A stretch of 64,000 bases of DNA from Adlercreutzia faecimuris. GTDB lineage: Bacteria; Actinomycetota; Coriobacteriia; Coriobacteriales; Eggerthellaceae. The stretch's first letter is position 1; every line of letters starts with the position of its first letter. This document shows, in pieces, positions 1-6,650 of the stretch. Both the position numbers and the translations under genes were made by a program. The DNA lies in NCBI RefSeq assembly GCF_022669055.1, contig NZ_JAJMLW010000003.1, forward strand, positions 62,001-126,000, in the 5' to 3' direction. Below the pieces are notes generated by a model, which saw only the letters and a program-made list of their open reading frames with translations, did not search any database and had not been told where the DNA came from.

Positions 1-48
1 CTGCACGGGCACCGGCTGCTTCGATGAATCGTCAAAGATCTCGGGCAT
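1..48 (-). CDS. start of a gene running off the left edge, probably the integrase
   Basis: An ATG at 48 on the minus strand opens a frame of 16 codons (MPEIFDDSSKQPVPVQ) that continues beyond base 1. A good ribosome site, AGGAG, lies about 6 bases upstream (51-60). It follows the excisionase-type HTH gene at 90-347 on the same strand with a gap of about 40 bases, the usual xis-int order in actinobacterial integrative elements, so a tyrosine integrase is the best guess. Sixteen residues cannot prove the family; the identity is inference from position only. Confidence 0.5.
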   Translation of the reverse strand, partial: MPEIFDDSSKQPVPVQ

Positions 49-89
49 ATACTCTCCTGTTCTTCGTTCGAACAGACAGCCCGAGGCTC

Positions 90-347
90 TCAAGACCCTT
101 GCCGGCCTGAGCCCGATAGGCGATCGAGCATCCGCTCGATCGCCGACGGCGTCACTCTGTAGAGGCGCCCGAGGTTCACGGCCTCAAGCTCGCCCTTTCG
201 GATCAGCTGGTAGACTTTCGCTGTCGAGACGCCGAGGCTCTCGGCGACTTCTCCCACGCTCAGGAGCCGTGGAGACTTCATGTCGTTGGTCTGGTTGGAC
301 ACCGGCTCTTCGCGCTTCATTTCCCTGATATCTTTCGGCATTTGCAT
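90..347 (-). CDS. excisionase-family helix-turn-helix DNA-binding protein
   Basis: Small 85-residue protein. Residues about 28-75 form a MerR/excisionase-type winged HTH: LLSVGEVAESLGVS, then AKVYQLIRKGELEAVNLGR, then a wing and a short helix (TPSAIERML). Proteins of this shape act as recombination directionality factors or repressors in integrative elements, binding near the attachment site. It lies directly before the partial gene at 1-48 and after a strong minus-strand terminator at 551-570, suggesting it is read from its own promoter between them. The start could also be the second ATG two codons in; a purine-rich AGAAGGCGG sits just upstream. HTH assignment is firm; excisionase role is inferred from context. 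Confidence 0.8.
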   Translation of the reverse strand: MQMPKDIREMKREEPVSNQTNDMKSPRLLSVGEVAESLGVSTAKVYQLIRKGELEAVNLGRLYRVTPSAIERMLDRLSGSGRQGS

Positions 348-550
348 TCCGCCTTCTTCTTGCTCGTTTCTTCAACTTCTGTCGAATGCTCTCGACTCTT
401 CTTGATGGCGGCGATGATTGCAGGTTTTCCGGGCTGGTGCTTCGTGATTTTTGCGCACAGTCCCGCACAGTCCCGCATAGTCACAAATTCGCTAAACCCA
501 CACAGCTGCCTTGTTCGAGGTGGCCCATCTGTCTGTTCTTTCGGAAAAAA

Positions 551-570
551 GCCCCGACGTTTGTCGGGGC
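551..570 (-). terminator. rho-independent terminator
   Basis: Perfect 8-bp stem GCCCCGAC / GTCGGGGC with a 4-base loop, followed on the minus strand by six T residues. It lies 18 bases past the stop of the small reading frame 589-672 and upstream of the excisionase gene, so it could end that small transcript or attenuate the downstream genes. Confidence 0.8.
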
Positions 571-588
571 TTATTGCGGCACCTTGAA

Positions 589-672
589 TCAGTGCGAGGT
601 TCTTGGTGACATGTCTGGCTTCCTCGCGTCCGACGGCGAACTGGCCATGATCGTGTATCTCTCGGTTCCCAT
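589..672 (-). CDS. possible 27-residue leader peptide
   Basis: An ATG at 672 is preceded by an unusually strong ribosome site (GGAAGGAGGA, spacing about 4-5) and opens a 27-codon frame (MGTERYTIMASSP...) ending 18 bases before the terminator at 551-570. Short translated ORF plus terminator in front of the excisionase/integrase genes is the layout of a leader-peptide attenuator, but no run of one amino acid is present that would name a signal. No family is recognisable. The case rests on the ribosome site and the position only. Confidence 0.35.
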   Translation of the reverse strand: MGTERYTIMASSPSDARKPDMSPRTSH

Positions 673-905
673 GCCAGTCCTCCTTCCCGGTCTTGTCGGC
701 GCTGTTGCGCCGGATGCTTGGAACCCGCTTCGGGCTATCGCCCGTTTGAAGCATTTCGTGTGTTCATAATAGACCCTGTGGCAAGGGGTAGTTGTTCCGA
801 AATGGGACACCCATCTTGATTGCGATGATTTAGTATGCGATGTTGATATGCTGTAACAATTCGATGTCATCATCCGGGCGGTTGGGTGGCGTTTGCGAAA
901 GCGAG

Positions 906-1823
906 ATGAGCAGGTTGGCAGAGGAAAACACCCCGAAAAAGCAGCACTATGTGCCCCAGTACTACCTGAGGCGTTTTTCGGATGATGGCGACAGTCTCTG
1001 GGTTTACAACCGCAGGGCGGGTAAGACCTATAAGAGCAGATCGGAAGACGTGTGCGAGCGCAACTACCATTATGAGATGGAAGCGAGATGCCAGAGGAGC
1101 TGGCATGGGCGTCACCTCCTCCCCGGGAAGATCGAGAAGAAGCTTTCCCAGATAGAGGGAGAGCAATCGGCTCTCCTACGCAAGATAGATGTCCAGATAG
1201 ATGCCGGGCGCATCCACGAAAAGGAGCGAAGGGCGCTCTTGTGGCTGGTCGGACACCTTATCGCGAGGCACCCTGCAATGCTTGCAGACTACGAGCCGGA
1301 TTACGATGCGATGTACAACGATCCCGAAGTGAGATGGGGCTGCGAAGTTCTGGCCCAAGCGGGAATGGCTGAGGAGATCGAGGTTCTGGCAAAGGGCGCG
1401 AACCAGATGGTGCTCGCGCTTTGGCGATGCAAGGGGAGCCCCACGTATTTCGCCAAGAACGATCTTGAAAGGCTTCGCTGCTGCTTCATCAGACCGCAAG
1501 GGGAAGCCCGCTTCATCACCTCCTCCCTGCCCCCGCATTTCAACTCTACGCTTCAGAAGGACGGAAAGTACCACATCGATGACCTTACGCTTCCGCTATC
1601 ATCCGCACTTGCGGTTCGCTATTCCAACGATGGACCTACGAAATGCGAGATCATTGAGGCCTCGGACGATTCTGTCATCGAGATCAACGCCGGATATTTC
1701 GTCTCGGAGCCCCCATGCGAGCAGATAGTTTCTGGAAGGAAGTCAGATCTCGATCAAGCACAAGCTTTCGCCCAGCGATATCGCATCAACGCCGCTATGG
1801 CGCGCATCAGAAGCTGCCGCTGA
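906..1823 (+). CDS. DUF4238 domain protein
   Basis: About 305 residues. The N-terminus carries the hallmark of the DUF4238 family, KKQHYVPQYYLRRFSD, followed by LWVYNRRAGK and a central helical region with LLWLVGHLIARHP and a late IRPQGEARFITSSLPP stretch, matching the family layout. Soluble, no signal peptide or membrane segment. DUF4238 proteins have no established biochemical activity and are often found in mobile or defence-rich regions. The start at 906 (MSRLAEEN) is preferred to an in-frame codon at 840 because the conserved block begins ten residues later; the ribosome site is weak (GCGAG). It is transcribed toward the convergent gene at 1840-2631, with only a 16-base gap between the two stop codons. 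Confidence 0.75.
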   Translation: MSRLAEENTPKKQHYVPQYYLRRFSDDGDSLWVYNRRAGKTYKSRSEDVCERNYHYEMEARCQRSWHGRHLLPGKIEKKLSQIEGEQSALLRKIDVQIDAGRIHEKERRALLWLVGHLIARHPAMLADYEPDYDAMYNDPEVRWGCEVLAQAGMAEEIEVLAKGANQMVLALWRCKGSPTYFAKNDLERLRCCFIRPQGEARFITSSLPPHFNSTLQKDGKYHIDDLTLPLSSALAVRYSNDGPTKCEIIEASDDSVIEINAGYFVSEPPCEQIVSGRKSDLDQAQAFAQRYRINAAMARIRSCR

Positions 1824-1839
1824 GAAGCGCAGAGTCCTG

Positions 1840-2631
1840 TCAAAGTCGGGAAAGCCAGCGCGCGAAAGTACCGTTCTTGGCGCATTTGCCGAAGTTGTCG
1901 CTATATCCGCAGAACCTGTCCGATCTTGAGATGGCGATCATGGAGGCTATGATGAGCAGATCGTCCGCGCCATCCATGTCCTGCTCGGCTATCCTCCGGA
2001 CATCGAGGGGAATTCCATGGCTTTCGAGGATCTTCCCGTAGTCCTTGTATCGGGGATTCTCCTCTGCGAGTACATAGAGGTCGTGCAGAAGTTCGCTTGC
2101 GGCAACTTCTGCCTCCTCTTCTCCATCCTTGACCTCGTCCTCGTCCAAGAGCCCCGATCGGTGCTTACGGCGGAGCTCATCGACGTTCACCAACACATCG
2201 GCGTAAGCCGCAACGTGGTCGATTCCGTGCATTTCGTCGGGGAAAGAGGATTCGTATCCACCCTCGACCATGAGCTCCTTACAACCGAATTCCTCTGCCA
2301 GGAACGCCGTCAGAGCATCGAATCCCTTGGGAAACGCGTTCGATCCGCCGTAGCTTTCTCCACGAGCGCAGACATCCCATTGCGTTCCGTCCAGGACCGG
2401 GCTGAAGTAATGGCAGTACCAATCCTCCACGCCGGAGGCATCCAGCTGGCGCTCCAACTTCTCCATCTGGGCATCGGTCACATGAAAATCCCTGCATTCG
2501 GGCTCAGGGTAGAAGGAGCGCGAGTATGTTGCAAGATATCCGTCGCTTGACTTGAGTATCTCAAGCTCCCAGCAGCCGCCGAAGAAGCCACCGCAGCTGA
2601 ATTTGAATATGCTTTGCGCATGTTTCGCCAT
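1840..2631 (-). CDS. uncharacterised acidic cytoplasmic protein
   Basis: 263 residues, not recognised. The start at 2631 has a ribosome site TAGGAGCG at proper spacing. The N-terminal half is aromatic- and Gly-rich (SCGGFFGGCWELEIL, RSFYPEPECRDFHV), with the look of a small beta-sheet domain; the C-terminal third is strongly acidic with a helical stretch around DEDEVKDGEEEAEV. No signal peptide, membrane segment or catalytic motif was seen. It is convergent with the DUF4238 gene, and its promoter would lie in the 2632-2780 gap. Codon use is that of the mobile element rather than the GC-rich host genes further right. Function unknown. Confidence 0.7.
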   Translation of the reverse strand: MAKHAQSIFKFSCGGFFGGCWELEILKSSDGYLATYSRSFYPEPECRDFHVTDAQMEKLERQLDASGVEDWYCHYFSPVLDGTQWDVCARGESYGGSNAFPKGFDALTAFLAEEFGCKELMVEGGYESSFPDEMHGIDHVAAYADVLVNVDELRRKHRSGLLDEDEVKDGEEEAEVAASELLHDLYVLAEENPRYKDYGKILESHGIPLDVRRIAEQDMDGADDLLIIASMIAISRSDRFCGYSDNFGKCAKNGTFARWLSRL

Positions 2632-2782
2632 CGTCGCTCCTAACCTCTCCCTAATACTCTCATACCTGCATCGACAGCGTTGTTCCGTTTTGGGACACCG
2701 GTTAGGTCTAGCGTCTTAGATAATCTGATCCGCCCATGTTGTCACAAACTCGGTTTTCATGATATATGCCCTGTTCAGGGCA

Positions 2783-2803
2783 ACTGTGACAAATTGTCAC
2801 AGT
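2783..2803. promoter_or_regulatory. dyad operator, copy 1
   Basis: Perfect 21-bp palindrome ACTGTGACAA-A-TTGTCACAGT, next to a GCCCTG/CAGGGC hairpin at 2768-2781. Nearly the same sequence recurs at 4548-4570 and 8638-8660, so it is likely a protein-binding site or a small intergenic repeat. It lies about 150 bases upstream of the Y-family polymerase gene. The 2632-2951 gap also holds a related half-site TTGTCACAA near 2739 and the SOS box at 2916. Confidence 0.5.
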
Positions 2804-2915
2804 GAAACTTTCGCATGTGATCCAGGAGCTTTATAGCTTCGCCGTTCCGAAAAATCCACAATCTGTTCGATTGACTGAATAAGCGATCGGGTGCATCATA
2901 GGGATTCACGATAAT

Positions 2916-2929
2916 CGAACACATGTTCC
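2916..2929 (+). promoter_or_regulatory. LexA-type SOS box
   Basis: CGAACACATGTTCC fits the Gram-positive/actinobacterial LexA consensus CGAAC-N4-GTTCG/C at all but the last position. It lies 22 bases before the start of the Y-family polymerase gene, a usual place for LexA to block transcription. A possible -35 TTGACT lies upstream at about 2872. This predicts damage-inducible expression. Confidence 0.65.
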
Positions 2930-2951
2930 CTTTTGATAGCGAGGTGGTGCC

Positions 2952-4226
2952 ATGGGCGACAGGGTCATCATGCATATCGACATGAACGCCTTCTACGCGA
3001 GCGTCGCCCAGCACCTCGACCCGGGGCTGAGGGGCAAGGCCGTGGCGGTGGCGGGCGACCCTGAGCGCAGGAGCGGGATCATCCTCGCGAAGTCCCGGGA
3101 GGCTAAGGCCTGCGGCGTGAAGACGGCCGAGGCGATCTGGCAGGCCAAGCAGAAGTGCCCCGAGCTCATCGTTGTGCCGCCCGATTATGCAGCCTACAAG
3201 CGCTACTCGCGACTGGCGCGCATGATCTACTACGGCTACACAGATCTCGTCGAGCCATTCGGCCTCGACGAGTCGTGGATCGACGTCACCGGATCGCTTC
3301 AGCTGCTCGGAGGCGATGCCATGCTCGTGGCGAGGGAGATCTCCGAGCGCGTGAAGTCCGAGCTCGGGCTCACCGTGTCCATCGGTGTCTCGTGGAACAA
3401 GGTCTTCGCCAAGCTCGGGAGCGACACCGATCCGGGCGACGGCATCGTCTCCATAACGCGGGGCAACTTCCGCGACGTCGCATGGCCCATGGCCGCATCC
3501 GAGATGATCTACGTCGGCCCGGCCACCATGCGCAAGCTCCGCTCAGCCGGATACGAGACCATAGGGGATCTCGCCCATGCCGGGGACTACTTCCTGAAGA
3601 GGCGCTTCGGCAAGATCGGCATCATGCTGCGCGCGTTCGCAAGGGGCGAGGACGCGAGCCCCGTGAAGGTCATGGATCCCTCGAAGGCCGATGTGGACTA
3701 CGTCGTGAAGGGAATCGGCAACGGACTCACCGCCCCGCACGACCTCGAATGCGATTCCGACGTGAAGGCGCTCGTCTGGCTCCTCTCCGAATCCGTGGCG
3801 CAGAGGCTGCGAGAGTCCCGAATGCGCTGCCGGACGGTGTCGGTGGGGGCGCGGTTCGCACGCGATCTTTCCGGCTATTCGAGGCAGAGGACGCTGAGGA
3901 CTCCGACCTGCCTCACAAGGGACGTCGCGAACGTCGCCATGGGGCTTCTGCGCTCGAACCAGCCGCTCGACAAGGAGCATGCCCTCAGGGCCGTGCACGT
4001 GCGCGTGACCAACCTCGTCCCTATGGACGTGCCCGTGCAGTGTGAGCTCTTCGGAGACGCCGAGGAGACGGAGCGCCTTGAAAGGCTGGATCTCGCGATC
4101 GACGCGCTGAGGGGGCGCTTCGGCAACACCTGCGTCAAGCGCGCGGTCGAGCTCACCGACGAGGTCATGTCCGGCCTCGACATCAAGCGCGACAACACCG
4201 TCCACCCCGTAGGGTTCCTCAGGTAG
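2952..4226 (+). CDS. Y-family DNA polymerase (DinB/UmuC type)
   Basis: 424 residues, normal length for a Pol IV/Pol V-type translesion polymerase. Catalytic landmarks are visible: HIDMNAFYASV near the N-terminus (first metal-binding Asp and steric residues) and VEPFGLDESWIDVTG around residue 100 (the Asp-Glu metal pair). A little-finger region follows, and near the C-terminus QCELFGD resembles a beta-clamp binding motif. The enzyme copies past damaged DNA with low fidelity. A ribosome site GAGGTGG precedes ATG 2952 and an SOS box lies at 2916-2929, so LexA control is likely. A small partner gene follows after 9 bases. Y polymerases of this kind are common cargo of integrative elements and plasmids. 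Whether it is DinB or UmuC by phylogeny cannot be said here. Confidence 0.93.
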   Translation: MGDRVIMHIDMNAFYASVAQHLDPGLRGKAVAVAGDPERRSGIILAKSREAKACGVKTAEAIWQAKQKCPELIVVPPDYAAYKRYSRLARMIYYGYTDLVEPFGLDESWIDVTGSLQLLGGDAMLVAREISERVKSELGLTVSIGVSWNKVFAKLGSDTDPGDGIVSITRGNFRDVAWPMAASEMIYVGPATMRKLRSAGYETIGDLAHAGDYFLKRRFGKIGIMLRAFARGEDASPVKVMDPSKADVDYVVKGIGNGLTAPHDLECDSDVKALVWLLSESVAQRLRESRMRCRTVSVGARFARDLSGYSRQRTLRTPTCLTRDVANVAMGLLRSNQPLDKEHALRAVHVRVTNLVPMDVPVQCELFGDAEETERLERLDLAIDALRGRFGNTCVKRAVELTDEVMSGLDIKRDNTVHPVGFLR

Positions 4227-4235
4227 GCGGGCATC

Positions 4236-4511
4236 ATGGTCGAAGGCATCTCGGGAAGGGCCAAGCGGTACGTCAGCGTCACGGCGCGCATGGACGAGGA
4301 CGGTCGCGTGCGGCCGCTATCCATCCAGTGGTACGACGGCAGGACCTATCCAATCGATGAGGTCAAGGACGTGCGCCGCGCCTCGTCGCGCAAGGTCGGC
4401 GGAGACGGCATCTGCTACACCGTCCGGATCGGCAACAACGTTACCTACCTGTTCTACGAGGATCCGCGCTGGTTCGTGGAAGAGGTAGTCAAGGGCGACA
4501 TGTCCGCCTAA
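4236..4511 (+). CDS. small protein paired with the Y-family polymerase
   Basis: 91 residues, basic N-terminus then mixed beta-rich sequence (RYVSVTARMDEDGRVRPLSI, YTVRIGNNVTYLFYED). It starts 9 bases after the polymerase stop, so the two are co-transcribed under the same SOS box. Similar short ORFs sit after umuC-like genes on many Gram-positive and actinobacterial elements and are annotated as hypothetical; the mapping to a named Pfam domain was not possible from sight. It may fold as a small beta-barrel. No catalytic motif. Being in the SOS operon suggests a polymerase accessory role, which is inference. Confidence 0.75.
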   Translation: MVEGISGRAKRYVSVTARMDEDGRVRPLSIQWYDGRTYPIDEVKDVRRASSRKVGGDGICYTVRIGNNVTYLFYEDPRWFVEEVVKGDMSA

Positions 4512-4547
4512 AACTCGCATTTCTTGAGCAAAACGCCAGGTTGGAGG

Positions 4548-4570
4548 CACTGTGACAATTTGTCGCGGTG
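4548..4570. promoter_or_regulatory. dyad operator, copy 2
   Basis: CACTGTGACAATTTGTCGCGGTG, an imperfect palindrome matching the sites at 2783 and 8638 in the core TGTGACAATTTGTC. It lies 36 bases after the stop of the polymerase partner gene, at the start of the 375-base gap before the gene at 4887. Confidence 0.45.
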
Positions 4571-4712
4571 AGCGCGCCGCTTCCATCCGATGCGCTGAGC
4601 CGCTCGTTCCCATGACCTCCGTCACGCTTAGCGCGCCCTGCCCCGCCTCTAATCCAGGCACTATCGCACGGAACCCGCCATGTACGCCGCAAGGCGCGCC
4701 CTTCCTGCGCAA

Positions 4713-4761
4713 AACCCGCACAAGCCGCACTTGCGGTCTCGGACTGCCGCTTGTGCAGGTT
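4713..4761. other. long imperfect hairpin in intergenic gap
   Basis: Arms AACCCGCACAAGC (4713-4725) and GCTTGTGCAGGTT (4749-4761) pair over 13 positions with one mismatch, and the loop contains a second short stem (CCGC/GCGG). It lies in the otherwise empty 4512-4886 gap upstream of the gene at 4887. No T-run follows, so it is not a classical terminator; it may be a structured leader or small RNA. Confidence 0.4.
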
Positions 4762-4886
4762 GCGGGCATGCGCCCTTTGCGAAGAAGCCCGCTTTCTTCC
4801 TTGCTTCGCAGGCGGAACCCGCGCACGGCCCCGGATCACGAGGCGGTGGCACAGGGCGACCGCCGAAAGACAAGGAGGTCTTCAAA

Positions 4887-5543
4887 ATGGGAAATCGAGC
4901 AGTCATCACCACGCCGGACAAGAACCTGGCGCTCTACCTCCACTGGAACGGCGGCCGCGACTCCGTCGAGCCCCTGCTCAAGTACTGCGAGCTCCAGGGC
5001 TACCGCCCCCCGAGCCAGGACTGCTACGGATGGGCGCGGATGGCCCAGGTGGTCGGGAACTTCTTTGGCGGATCGCTCTCGGTGGGCATAGACAGGTACC
5101 GCAGCCTCGGCGACCAGGGCGACAACGGCGTATACGTCATCGACGGCTGGAAGATAGTCGATCGCTACACGACGGAGTACGACAAGGATTGGAACGCGGT
5201 CGGCCTCAGGCACATCGACCCTTCCGCCGAGCAGAGCGGATACGACTTCGACGAGATGCTGCACGCCTTCGACGAGGCGATGCCCGAGAACCTGAGGCTC
5301 GGTGCCTTCCTAGATGCCGAAGAGGTGCCAGTGTCCGATGTCCGCCTGGGCGACAAGGTTTGGATGAGCGGGTACGAGTCCACCCCCGAGCTCTTCGAGG
5401 TCGTTGGATTCGGCGCCGACGATGCGCCCAGGGGCTTCAAGGGCATCCCCTTCGTCAACCGCTACGATCACGAGGGCGACTACTCCTGGAACGGCAACAA
5501 CTACATCGACGCTGACACCTGCCGCATCGCCCCGCGCGAATAG
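4887..5543 (+). CDS. uncharacterised mobile-element protein
   Basis: 218 residues starting at ATG 4887, chosen because AAGGAGG lies at the right distance (4872-4878); in-frame codons further upstream lack a site. The N-terminus MGNRAVITTPDKNLALYLHW followed by NGGRDSVEPLLKYCELQGYR is a conserved pattern I associate with hypothetical proteins of integrative elements; no named domain is certain. The sequence is acidic and Trp/Tyr-rich, lacks signal peptide or membrane segments, and ends in a beta-rich section (GDYSWNGNNYIDADTCRI). It is followed by two further unknown genes on the same strand (5622, 6170) and probably shares a transcript with them. Function unknown. Confidence 0.75.
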   Translation: MGNRAVITTPDKNLALYLHWNGGRDSVEPLLKYCELQGYRPPSQDCYGWARMAQVVGNFFGGSLSVGIDRYRSLGDQGDNGVYVIDGWKIVDRYTTEYDKDWNAVGLRHIDPSAEQSGYDFDEMLHAFDEAMPENLRLGAFLDAEEVPVSDVRLGDKVWMSGYESTPELFEVVGFGADDAPRGFKGIPFVNRYDHEGDYSWNGNNYIDADTCRIAPRE

Positions 5544-5621
5544 CCCCGAATTCGCCGCCAGCCCGTTGCGGCTGGCGGCTCTCCACAGTCAAACCCTATG
5601 GCGAGAGAGAGGTGCATGGAA

Positions 5622-5990
5622 ATGGGATACAGAAGCGAAGTGAGGATCGCCACCACCCGCGAGGGCTACGACCTCATGTGCGAGAAGGTCGACTCCCTGA
5701 GCGAGGGCCTCGACAGCTACCCTCTGATGGGGACCGAGCGCGAGCCCGAGTTCTTCGGCGAGGAAGACGGATGCGTGGTATTCGGCTGGGACAACATCAA
5801 GTGGTACGACGGCATGCTCGTCGATGTCACCAATGTCGTCGAAGCGCTGGCCGAGCTCGCCAAACAGGAGATTCCCCACGAGTTCTGCCGCGTCGGGGAG
5901 ACCTGGGACGATATCGAGTTCAGAGCCTCCGGCGAGAACGAGGAGCTTTCACTACATGTCGAGCCCGTGGCCTATATCGACATAGTCTGA
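5622..5990 (+). CDS. small acidic protein of unknown function
   Basis: 122 residues from ATG 5622 (MGYRSEVRIATTREG), the start best placed behind GAGAGAGG; an ATG two codons earlier at 5616 is possible but too close to that site. About a quarter of residues are Asp or Glu, and the fold looks alpha/beta with a Trp-rich middle (VVFGWDNIKWYDG). The opening YRSEVRIATT pattern recurs in hypothetical phage and integrative-element proteins. No catalytic motif or membrane segment. It lies between two other uncharacterised element genes. The strong negative charge would fit a DNA-mimic or a protein-binding role, but nothing in the sequence proves it. Confidence 0.7.
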   Translation: MGYRSEVRIATTREGYDLMCEKVDSLSEGLDSYPLMGTEREPEFFGEEDGCVVFGWDNIKWYDGMLVDVTNVVEALAELAKQEIPHEFCRVGETWDDIEFRASGENEELSLHVEPVAYIDIV

Positions 5991-6169
5991 TTTACTCAGC
6001 CCAGGTTGCGGGAATCGCAACCTGGGCTGTGCTTCGCCTTCTCGGCTCATTCACCCTATGTCCCATTATGGAACAGCAACCCATTGCACGTGCCGATAGA
6101 ATTATGGGAAACGAGATTAGCCGAAAGCGGTGCGTCCAATCCCCGGCACTCGCAAGGATGGAGAACGAG

Positions 6170-6640
6170 ATGGAATGGATCGATATAGAGACCAAGAAGG
6201 ATGTCGATGCTTTGCTGGAGAGGGTAGAGCAGTTCCACGACTGGTACGTCGCTGGCTTCTCCTACGATCCCCTTGCGCGCGCAGAAGGCGGAGACTTGAA
6301 TCTGGGGAGGTTCAAGATCGACGTGGATTCCCTGACTGTGACCTTCAGATGGGACTGCAAGAGCAGAGGTGGAGAATGGCCGGAAGTCCAGCTTGAGTTC
6401 AGCGGTCTGCTCGTCTTCAGATTCGCGAACTTCAAGGATCCGGATCCGATCTGGCACGGGCGTATCGAGGAGACGAATCGGGGATGGGCCTTCTTCGATG
6501 ATGACGGCGTTCCGTTCACGGACGAGGAGCGCGCCCATCCCGAGAGAGTCGATTCCGGGTTCTTGGCCGTATGCGACCAGATAAGGTGGCGGCCTCTCGC
6601 AGTCGTCACCGCCGATGGCCCTGACTGGTGGAACGATTAG
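6170..6640 (+). CDS. uncharacterised acidic protein
   Basis: 156 residues from ATG 6170 (MEWIDIETKKDVDALLERV). That start is preferred over an ATG at 6158 because GGAG lies 6 bases upstream. The start MxWIDIETKxDVDxLL resembles small hypothetical proteins of bacterial elements; the middle is beta-rich (FKIDVDSLTVTFRWDCKSRG) and the end Trp-rich (WRPLAVV...DWW). No signal, membrane segment or active-site motif. Its stop overlaps the ribosome site of the serpin fusion gene at 6651, so the two are very likely translated from one message. Function unknown. Confidence 0.7.
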   Translation: MEWIDIETKKDVDALLERVEQFHDWYVAGFSYDPLARAEGGDLNLGRFKIDVDSLTVTFRWDCKSRGGEWPEVQLEFSGLLVFRFANFKDPDPIWHGRIEETNRGWAFFDDDGVPFTDEERAHPERVDSGFLAVCDQIRWRPLAVVTADGPDWWND

Positions 6641-6650
6641 GAGGATAGTC

